Shown: one piece after another, positions 23,601 to 31,589 of the stretch
Position numbering within the stretch: position 1 is the first letter of the stretch
Layout of the letters: each line of letters opens with the position of its first letter
Source of the DNA: Buxus sempervirens
Lineage: Eukaryota; Streptophyta; Magnoliopsida; Buxales; Buxaceae
NCBI GenBank assembly: GCA_947561395.2
Contig: OX387187.1
Span: 32,779,829 to 32,843,828 of the forward strand
Length of the DNA: 64,000 bases
Direction of reading: 5' to 3'
The notes under the pieces: model-generated
Told to the model about the DNA's origin: nothing
What the model saw: the letters and a program-made list of their open reading frames with translations, nothing else
Database searches by the model: none
Translations under genes and position numbers: made by a program

Positions 23601-23914
23601 GCTATGAGGGTGATGCTTCTTTCAGAATAGTCGATGTTCTTCACAAAGTATTTGTTGCCATAGCTGCTGGTAAAAGTAAGCGTTTTGCCCTCACACGAAA
23701 GGCCAAGATCCCTGTATCCACAGTATTCACACGAAAAGCCAAGACCCCTGTATCCGCAGTCTTGGTTACTGTTAATTCGAACCCAGAAAGGATAACTAAT
23801 GTTGACACCATTTTGACAATCAAAGATAGGAATGGAAGAGTTGGTTGAATTCACAGCACTAGCATGGGGAAGGATAATAAGGAAGATGAAGAGGAGAAGA
23901 TGGTGGGAAGACAT
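19559..23914 (-). CDS. LRK10L: LRK10L-type receptor-like kinase (GUB_WAK ectodomain, TM, non-RD kinase), four exons
   Basis: Proposed coding exons, in minus-strand order: 23914-23134 (781 nt), 20975-20940 (36), 20773-20747 (27) and 20643-19559 (1085). They sum to 1929 nt, 643 codons including stop, and every junction keeps phase 1. Order: signal peptide, GUB_WAK_bind and WAK-associated Cys-rich ectodomain, a linker with GSIGSKALIG typical of LRK10-like kinases, one membrane span, kinase. The family sits in the plasma membrane and is implicated in defence and hormone responses; ligands are mostly unknown. The 2158-bp first intron contains a decayed second ectodomain exon. An alternative is that older transcripts joined that exon to the same kinase. 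Exon joins are inferred from splice signals and phase. Confidence 0.85.
20747..20773 (-). CDS. LRK10L: LRK10L micro-exon 3 (27 nt)
   Basis: Flanked by CATTGCAG and GTTTGT, this block encodes GSIGSKALIG with its neighbours, a hallmark linker just before the transmembrane helix in LRK10-like kinases. It is phase 1 at both ends, so skipping it would keep the frame. Confidence 0.8.
20940..20975 (-). CDS. LRK10L: LRK10L micro-exon 2 (36 nt)
   Basis: Between TTTTGCAG and GTAATC lies a 36-nt block encoding AGGNAYTGTRK across phase-1 joins. The last base of exon 1 (G) plus its first two (CT) completes an Ala codon. Such a short linker exon before the membrane span is typical of this family. Confidence 0.75.
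22100..22893 (-). pseudogene. Decayed second LRK10L ectodomain exon within intron 1
   Basis: From ATG at 22893 the reading has a signal-peptide-like start, then CAPRNCSNDPNISYPFW and CGHPNFRVTCED (GUB_WAK_bind). Near 22600 the frame shifts by one base, and from 22585 it continues with NSKALKSNCPTP, FFYNCSKVP and CSECKESSGRCGFY (WAK-associated). A TGA at 22151-22153 precedes further matching Cys-rich sequence; CGA to TGA is likely. No good donor follows. It is a paralogue of exon 1, not a copy from recent tandem duplication, and cannot make a full ectodomain as it stands. Confidence 0.85.
23134..23914 (-). CDS. LRK10L: LRK10L exon 1: signal peptide and cell-wall-binding ectodomain
   Basis: The first ATG is at 23914, giving signal peptide MSSHHLLLFIFLIILPHASA. 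The GUB_WAK_bind part has FDCQNGVNISYPFWV and paired Cys; the WAK-associated part has YNCSSLLP, then CEQCERSGGLCC near the end. The domain is extracellular and may bind wall carbohydrate, by family analogy. The donor is AATG then GTAAGT at 23133. One frame is open to the donor. A 36-bp in-frame tandem duplication at 23691-23762 repeats a CGYR-GL-SCE unit, so the Cys pattern is unusual. Confidence 0.85.
23691..23762 (-). repeat. 36-bp in-frame tandem duplication in LRK10L ectodomain
   Basis: TCACACGAAA-GCCAAGA-CCCTGTATCC-CAG occurs twice, starting at 23691 and 23727, with a few differences. It adds 12 residues including two Cys. Confidence 0.85.
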
Positions 23915-24121
23915 TGAGGAATCCTGGTCTAACCTTCAATATCTGATAAGCCATATATTAAGGTTTGCGATGAACAGATCCTTGCTCCACTGTCGAAGTC
24001 AACCAAGTCCAGCGCTTGAAGGTAGAAAGCGACTTGGTTCTTCTGTATTTTTCCTCACTCCTGTCCCACCAAAACGCCGACACCATGTTTAATGGGCTGG
24101 TTCAACCATGAAAGTAAAGCT

Positions 24122-24675
24122 AATCAAACATGAGTTGCTCCAATTGATATTCAATCATAGAGGATTACACCCCTATCTTTCATTAAAAAAAACCCTCCTT
24201 TCCTAGAAGAAGTTATCACTATCTTTCATTAAAAAATAAATAAGAATGTGGATTTGTATTCTTAGAGCCAAAAATTATAGAGGATTACACTTAGGAATGG
24301 CGATGGGGGTGAGTTAATTGGGTAACCCACCCTCCCTGCTCCTAATGGTTAATGTTTGGTATGGTATAAATCGGGTTAAGGACTGGCTAGGGTTTATATC
24401 AATCCACCCCAAATCTAACCTTAATCCATTAAAATATTATTTTTCATATATATTATATTTAAAAATATTTATATTTTTACATTTTATAGTATAGCCAGAG
24501 TTTTGTTCACTTACATATATATATTTGATGGAGATTATTCCCATATTTCTATAAGTCTATTTCCTGTATTTCTAGCTAAGCCATATTTATTCCTCTCTCT
24601 GTCCAAGAAATAATAAATAAATAAAACCGGAAAAAAAAATCTCCCAAGTTATGTCAAAAGCCAAAGTACAGCAAA
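24122..24675. repeat. Segmental duplication copy A (promoter-like DNA)
   Basis: This segment matches 41346-42397 in the same orientation, from AATCAAACATGAGT to ACAGCAAA. Shared blocks include CTAGAAGAAGTTATCACTAT, GTAACCC-CCCTCCCTGC and CCATATTTATTCCTCTCTCT. The other copy lies immediately upstream of the membrane-protein gene at 42444, so copy A holds a duplicate of that gene's promoter and 5' leader. No coding exon follows here. It starts about 200 bp upstream of the LRK10L start codon, in opposite orientation to that gene. Confidence 0.8.
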
Positions 24676-24730
24676 AACGCTTGTTTTTCGTCATCATTCT
24701 CCTTCTCCCAACATTTTAGTTTAAATTACT

Positions 24731-25324
24731 TAATTACCATTGAGAAAAGCATTAATTTATCATATACGCTACAATTTATGTTAACAATTATTAATTTCTT
24801 TTGGGATACATAGGTTAAACATTTAATGTTTTTCCCTAATGCCAATAATTTCCATTCAATTCTAATTGATCTTTGAGACAATCAAAAGTTTTCTCGGCTA
24901 TTAACGGTTAGTAACATAATTCAAAATGTTTTAGAAGCTCAAAAGACATTAGTTTAGAAGCCTAAAAGTCTTCAGTTATCCTATTAATGCTCAACATGAT
25001 ATTATTGTATTAATGGGTAATTACCATTGAGTAAAGTATTAATTTATCATATACACTACAATTTATGTTAACAATTATTAATTTCTTAAAGTTATGAAAG
25101 TAACTTTGACCATTTGGGATATATAGGTTAAACAATTAATGTTTTTCCCTAATGTCAGTAATTGACATTCAATTCTAATTGATCTTTGAGACAATGAAAA
25201 GTTTTTTGACTATTAAAGGTTAGTAATATAATTCAAAATAATTTAGCTAAAAGCTCAAAAGGCTTAAGCCTAAAAGGCTTAGTTGTCCTATTAATGCTCA
25301 ACATGAAATTAATGTATTAATGGG
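24731..25324. repeat. Two-copy tandem repeat, unit about 287 bp
   Basis: Copy 1 is 24731-25017 and copy 2 is 25018-25324. Both start TAATTACCATTGAG and end TGTATTAATGGG. Copy 2 carries an extra segment near 25085-25110 (AAAGTTATGAAAGTAACTTTGA, itself nearly palindromic). No coding similarity. Confidence 0.85.
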
Positions 25325-25916
25325 TGGTCTCTTGGATTGTCCGTCCTCCACAATATAAATAATCCTTTAGTGTGAGAGATAGAAGAAGGGAAAGTAACAA
25401 AGACTTTTCTTGTTTTGATGAGTTCCGTTCCATTTACAATAATGAGAGATTTATGTTGTGGACAAGTGGAATAAGATTCTTCGGTGCTTTTCACTCGGAG
25501 AACTATGCGGGAATGAAGAAGACTTGTATAATTAGGAGAGAAGATTTTTTTCCTAGCTTGATTTGAAGTTATTTCCTTACAAAGTGAATCTAACAAATGA
25601 TACATACAAGTACAGGTTTGAAAACATTGAAGATGAGAAGGGAAATTTTGTACGATTTGTAATAGGAAGAAGATATGTCCCTTTGTCACAAACTTTGTGG
25701 TTATGTTACACAATAATTGCATTAGATTGTTTATAGCTTTGTGCTTAACTAAGTTTAGGATATGAACTTTCAGGGCCCATCGTGGAGGCAATTTAGACAA
25801 GAAGATTAACAACAAAAACAAGCAGACTAATGACTTCATTGTTCTTGCATGTTCAAAATGTCCATAAAGTAGTTTTTCATAATTATAATTTCTTTTTTTG
25901 TGAATGATTCTTTTAA
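25325..25916. other. Intergenic DNA; no supported gene
   Basis: Open frames exist on both strands. The minus-strand frame from 25839 begins with a hydrophobic, signal-like stretch, but the rest matches no family I know. A TATAAATAA on the plus strand at 25353 is a possible promoter remnant. Confidence 0.4.
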
Positions 25917-26795
25917 TTTTTTTTTTTTTTAAGAAAAGGCCAAGCCTACATACACTCATTAGCAAAAACCAAAATTACAGAGATACCAACAACCTGCAAA
26001 ATATATAAGAGGACCATTGAAACAACAAGAAACTTAAGAACAAGACCACCATCTCAGCAACCTGATCAACTACGTCTTGAAAGCAAAATGTCAGATCTGT
26101 GGCAAGAGCCACAATAACCGGCTGGAAACCAACGGTGGATTCTAACGAAGGGTCCGCACCTAAGCAAATTAAAGAAATAGCTCCCAACAGAAGGGAGGAA
26201 AACATCACTATCGCTGACGTGATAAAAGGTGGATAAGGAACCGGCAAACCGGACCTCGGCCCTGCATAGAGACTTAGGAGAGGGGGATTGAGCATGGAAA
26301 CCCTGCACCAAGATTTATCACACACAGACAGAAACAAAAACAACCATTAGCGATGATAACAAAAAACATCGACACACCACCGGCAGGTCCAAACACAAGA
26401 TACACAAATAGGCAAAGATAAACTATAAACAAGACATAATAACAAAACCAGTAGAGGGGATACCCAAAACCAGCTTTCCCACCGGAGAAAACCTGTGGTA
26501 ACCCCCCATTGTCATCCTCATCTATATCGTCGGATTTGTCGTCAACCGAGTCCATCGGTTGGTCGTCAAACTCTTTCCGAAGAGAGGTCACAAGGTCGAT
26601 GCAAATGCCCCAAGAAGACAGCAGCTGTAGAGGACTACGCCAGAAGAAAACGAGAGGATGAGTTGAACAAAAATCGCCGAAGATGATCAGATTAGCGGGA
26701 GAAGAAAGGCCAAAACCAGATCACCGCTGGGGACAATGACCGCCTCACACACTCAATCACCGGCCTCAAGCTCCTCAATCGCCGTAATCGACATA
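25917..26795 (-). mobile_element. Retroposon-like unit with poly(A) tail (possible LINE derivative)
   Basis: On the minus strand a GC-richer unit of about 880 bp ends GGCTTGGCCTTTTCTT followed by a run of 14 A (plus-strand T run 25917-25930), as at the 3' end of plant LINE transcripts. No RT domain is present, so it may be an internally deleted LINE or another processed sequence. A target-site duplication was not found. Confidence 0.35.
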
Positions 26796-27236
26796 TGAAT
26801 AATTAATTAAAAAGAAGTTTTATGGTTCTTTTTTCCAGTAAATAGCAATATCGCATTCATAGAATTTGATTTTCTTATAGTTTATAAGGGAAAATATCTC
26901 TCACCGTTTTCAGATCTAATAGAAGCCATTTGTTTGCTAGTAAAATGAGTTTCAACTAACATAAGCTGATATGTGGATACAGTGATGTTCACACGTGGAT
27001 GCAAGGATTTCCATTTCTTTTTAAAATCTATGTGGTCATCATATCAGAAGTTCAGAGGTAAGCAAGATAGCGAATGCAAATGGTTATAGCACTTTCCATT
27101 TTTTTTTATAGGTTAATCATGTGGAGGCAACTAATCAAGGGCGTTAAAAAAATGAAATTATTCTTTTTTCATGCTATAGATAATTTGGATGCTGAGTTAT
27201 ATGCCATGGTCAATGATGATGTTTATGTTAATATTA
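26796..27236. other. Intergenic DNA
   Basis: AT-rich, with no recognisable gene or repeat. It ends at the Copia-2 target-site duplication GTTAC (27237-27241). Confidence 0.5.
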
Positions 27237-27241
27237 GTTAC

Positions 27242-28053
27242 TAAGATTCCTTGATCTCAAGTCTCTTTTCTCTATGAAACTAACAACGAAGTAAATAACA
27301 CAACAAGAAAGAATACAACAATCAAGAGACACACGATTTTTATGAGGAAACCCTAGATTTCCACCTAGGTAAAACCTCGGGTCCTTTTTCAGGGAGACCA
27401 AGCCTGGAAAAATGAATTATTATGAAAGGAAACTTACAAGAGAATTCAGATTTACAAGATTTAACATCAAAAGTAAATCTCACTCTCTAGGTTGACTCCA
27501 CAACCACTCTCTCCATAGCCCTTGATCTTCCACACATCTTGGCTGCTCCAAGACTTCACGACCACCTTTTGATTCAGACCAGGTTTCCAATTCAGATCTC
27601 TCCAGATCTGAATTTCTCAACTCTTCAAGCCTTTCCTCAGACTTGCAAGAACTCCACATCAACTCCTCTGTTTTCTGATCTCTCCAGCACATTTCTTCCC
27701 AAAGACTCACGGGTTAGATCTCCTTCTAGAATCCTCCATATCACCTTTTATATCAGGGGTCCATCCATCTTGAAATTGCCTGCCAAACAACCTTAACAAA
27801 CACTGTAATTAACTAATAGAAATCTAACAGATCTCGTATTCACCTGAGAATTCTGTTAGAACTGCAGCTACCACAGGTTACTATTAAACCCGTTGGTAGC
27901 AAACTAAACACCACAACCTATGCAGACTTTTACTTACTCAATTCATGACTCTTTCATTTCATACCGGCACCTTAACACTTAAACAAAAATTATATTAGAC
28001 TAAATGAGACTTTGTCATCCAATTGTCACACGGGAAAATAAATTTTCCCAACA
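27242..28053 (-). repeat. Copia-2 left LTR (3' LTR), 812 bp
   Basis: It matches the two halves of the right LTR across its length. On the plus strand it starts TAAGATTCC where the other copy has TGAGATTCC, one change in the terminal dinucleotide. It ends CCCAACA. Confidence 0.93.
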
Positions 28054-28064
28054 ATCTCCCCCTT
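28054..28064 (-). other. Copia-2 polypurine tract
   Basis: ATCTCCCCCTT on the plus strand is a purine tract, AAGGGGGAGAT, on the element strand and abuts the LTR. Confidence 0.75.
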
Positions 28065-30063
28065 GACAATTGCATGACAAAACCTTACAAGAGAATGTAT
28101 GAAACAATTCAATGAACAAGTGCATTCAGCTATATGCATAGAGATTGAACCAAAGTATAAACACATTCAATTCAACATCAACTTCAAGCTAGAATCTACA
28201 ACTTCCTCATCAACAAAAATAGAAGCATTCACAACCACATTACCTCAGTAATAGTCCATATCACAACAGTTGCATCCAAGACAAGTAAAGTAAAAGAAAT
28301 CAGTATACAAGTCAAAGAAATCAGTCAAGGCTAGTAAAAAGATCAGAAAAGAACAGTGCACCAAGATTGTTTATTGTAAAGATTGTTTATCAGATCATCT
28401 CCCCCTTTTGGAACATCTCCCCCTCAAGTCAAGTCCACCTCTCCATTAGCTCCAGCAATACCACTTCATCAGCTCCCCCTCAAGATAGTTCCACCTCAAG
28501 AAAAGTACTATTCTCCCCCTTTTTGTCATGCAATGATTCAAGGGATACAAGTGCTTAACAAGAGAACTCAAGTCAAGTTTAAAGAAGAATATAAGTACAA
28601 TATTCTTTGATTAAAATGAATCAAAACTATGAGGAAAAATTCTACTCATCGAATGTCCAGGTAAGAACCCAAAGAAACACTCCAAATCAGAAAAATCAAC
28701 AAATACAGTACACAAAATGGGAAAATGAAACTCAAAGAGTCATACATGCTTTGAGAGCTAGAGAAAATAGAAAACTCGTCCTATTCTAAAGATTAAGATG
28801 AAAATCTAAAGAAATTTAGCCATGTGCAAATAGCAGTGAAATCTAAAGACAAAAATCCCTTTAATATGTTCAATGAAAGACTCTTTTGAAAGGGTTTTGT
28901 ACAATGGCTGAAACCTTAGAATGAAAACATGAGCACTCATTGACTCTTGCCGATTTCTAATGCTGGAAATAGGGAAAAGATAAACACTTTAGAGATGAAA
29001 TCCAAACACTTTAAAAGTAATATTACCACAACACATTTGGATGTTCAAAAATTAAAACAAATTAAGAAATCATTGACATTCTTGCTCATATAAAATTGAT
29101 TAAGCATATAAAAAATCATCAACTAATCCACTTCAACAATCAATTACTAGTGAGAAATGTATAAGATTGTTCCTTTAAGCACACTTGATCAAGCCATAAG
29201 CCATTCATGATATATGAGTTTAAATTTCATAGAAATTGTTGAGTATGAGTGAGACAAGTAATATCCATGTGAGTCTTTTCAATATGGGCTATTATTAATG
29301 AGGTATAGAAGTAGAGAATACTTGTTTGTAATGTTTCTACCTTGAGTGTCAAAGGAGTTGTGGTATTTTTCAAGACTTATGCTCATTAAAGATAGGTAGC
29401 ATTCCCATTTTTGCCTTTTTCTTTTTCAATGAATTCAGGATGTCTGGGGTTTACAACTCATCCCAAAATTCTTTCTCACCCATATTTTGAACTTAAGATT
29501 TCTGGGGTTTACAGCTTATCCCAAAATTCTTTCTCACTCATATTTTGAACTTAAGATGTCTGGAGTTTACAGCTCATCCCTTGTTCTTACTCACACTTTG
29601 AACTTAAGATGTCTGGGGTTTACAGCTCATCCCTTGTTCTTACTCACACTTTTTTATATGGATCTGGTGACTTTAACCCTATCTTTTGAGATTGCCTATT
29701 AAGAAATTCACAAATACTCCCAATAAACACAAAAGGCTGAATTGAAATTCACAAGTATTTTCAATATCTATTCTTCAAAATTAATAGTAAAGAAGCTTGG
29801 AATCACTTATATGATAATATAAACACTCCAATTTCTGAGGCATTTCTCATTTGTTAATGAACTTTAGGAAATGATTTAGTGTGCAAAACAGAACAATTCT
29901 TATGATTGATATATGGTTCATTGATTGTTAAAAGGGATGAGTATCAAGATTTTTACATACCTAATTTTCTATGCAACATATTCCTAGTGATTTCCTAAGT
30001 GTTTCAAACTTTTGTTGATCCAAAAGTTTTTTGAAAATATCACCACCAACATGACACATAGGG
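28065..30063 (-). other. Copia-2 internal noncoding segment replacing pol
   Basis: About 2 kb between protease and polypurine tract has no RT, RNase H or integrase similarity. It carries several more CTCCCCCT tracts (near 28399, 28412, 28470, 28513) resembling the true polypurine tract, and one repeats the downstream TGTCATGCAA context. A 58-bp tandem repeat lies at 29437-29655. The segment may be 3' UTR-like DNA kept after pol was deleted. Confidence 0.6.
29437..29655. repeat. Four-copy tandem repeat, unit 58 to 53 bp
   Basis: Units start near 29437, 29495, 29553 and 29606 with (A)AGATGTCTGGGGTTTACAG. The first two keep CCCAAAATTCTTTCTCA; the last two carry a 5-bp shorter variant, CCCTTGTTCTTACTCA. 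Confidence 0.85.
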
Positions 30064-30420
30064 TTAGATTTTCTTACCCAAAACTTGTTTGTTCCCCAAA
30101 ACACAGTAGCAACTATCACTTGTTCTTATTCCATTCATTACACATTTTCCATTTTCATTTATAATTTGACATTCTTTCTTTGTAAAATTCACATGATAAT
30201 TGGAATCACACAGCTGACTGATGCTAATGAGATTGGCTTTCAGTCCTTTGACAAACAGAACCTCATTTAAGCATAATCCATTAGGTCCTTGAATTTTTCC
30301 TTTTCCCTTTATTTCAGAGGTGTTTCCATCTCCAAAAGTGGCTATACCCCCATTATAGTCTTCTAGGGAACTGAACAAAGATTTGTCTCTGGATATGTGC
30401 CTGGAGCATCACCTATCTAG
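30064..30420 (-). pseudogene. Copia-2 protease region, decayed
   Basis: The minus strand reads WYLD, then CSRH and DKSLFSSLE, matching the region after the aspartic protease motif in this Copia group. The Ser of the expected D-S-G triad is replaced and the Gly codon is a stop. Downstream, GIATFGDGNTSEIKGKGKI and LKANLISISQLCD are well kept. Coding stops at 30064, where integrase would normally start. Confidence 0.8.
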
Positions 30421-30769
30421 ATACCACAGATTGTTGTCATGAGCTTTTAAAGCTATATGGACCACTTAACAGACAAGATCAGACTTCCTAACCCATATTT
30501 TCTTCATTTTTGGAACTTGATTTCTCATGTATGAGTTGTTTGAAGGAATTGATGCATTCTATTGCAATTTTTTAGCAGAACTTATGGGGTATTTGGTATC
30601 TTTTAAGTCCTGAATTTTTTGGGACAGCAATTCTGTCTCTTTCAAGAGAGCATCAAATCTATTGAATAAGGAAAATTCAGACTTAGTTTGAATTTGAAAT
30701 TTTTTTCTTATCAACATATTCCTTAGGTAACCCATGTATGATGTGACATTTAGGCTTTAGTGTCCTTTC

Positions 30770-31584
30770 CTTCCACAATAGTGACAAACAGGGATAAAGG
30801 ATAGATTTTTTGGCTCATGTTTCCTTCTAGCATTACCTCTATAATCAGAACTTTGTGCATTGAATTTCATAAAGGTAATATCATTACCAACTGAAGCTTT
30901 ACTCTTAGGTAGACTTTGTGCAGAGCTTTATCCAATTGATAGCACATTTCATTTTCATTTGAGAGCTTGGTTCAGTGAATGTTCAACAACATATCCAAGT
31001 CCACTATGATCTCCGTCTCTTCTTTGACTCTCCAGCATTTCATCTAGTGCCTTAGTTCCTGTAGAAAATTTAGTAAAAGAGATTTTAGACAACTTGAGTT
31101 CATTTTCTAACAAAGAGATTTTACCTTTCAGGTTAGCTAACTCAATAGTTTGTTCCTTGTACATGAGTTCAGCTTCATGAATTTTAGATTCCAAGTAAGT
31201 TTCTCTAACTTGTACTTCCAAGACAAATTTTTCCCACTCTTCTCTGTCTCAAGCAAGTTTCTTTTTCCTTTTTAGAACCCTTTAATTGAAGTGACATCCT
31301 CTTACGTTTTTTCTGGAGTTTGTAAAACTCCCTATAAATGAGATTGTAAGCTTCTTGAAGGTCACAATTCTCTTCAGAATCTTCATTTTCACTACACTCA
31401 CTAGGGGATTCACTGTTTAAATTCAGTGTGACTACAAATGCCATGAAATTTTCTTGACTTTCCTCTGTTTCGAAATCAGAAGTTTCCTCCATATAAAGGA
31501 GATTGTAAGCTTCTTGAAGGTCACAATTCTCTTCAGAATCTTCATCTTCACTACACTCACTAGGGGATTCACTGTCTAAATTCA
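30770..31584 (-). pseudogene. Copia-2 gag C-terminal part with duplicated acidic segment
   Basis: On the minus strand, an acidic stretch ESPSECSE-EDSEENCDLQ occurs twice, followed by a basic KKRKRMSLQLKG part, a coiled-coil-like segment (LANLKGKISLLENELKLSK) and a second zinc-knuckle remnant near 30770. The duplicated unit is about 155 bp (31333-31430 and 31489-31586 share long identical blocks). Breaks are at 31205-31225 and after 30955. The solo LTR at 31590 separates this from the rest of gag. Confidence 0.8.
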
Positions 31585-31589
31585 ATGTG

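Noticed and set aside
25309-25839. Minus-strand open frame with a signal-peptide-like start (MKSLVCLFLLLIFLS)
   Set aside because: After the hydrophobic start nothing resembles a known secreted family, including S-protein homologues, which I considered. The DNA is AT-rich and no splice or transcript evidence is visible.
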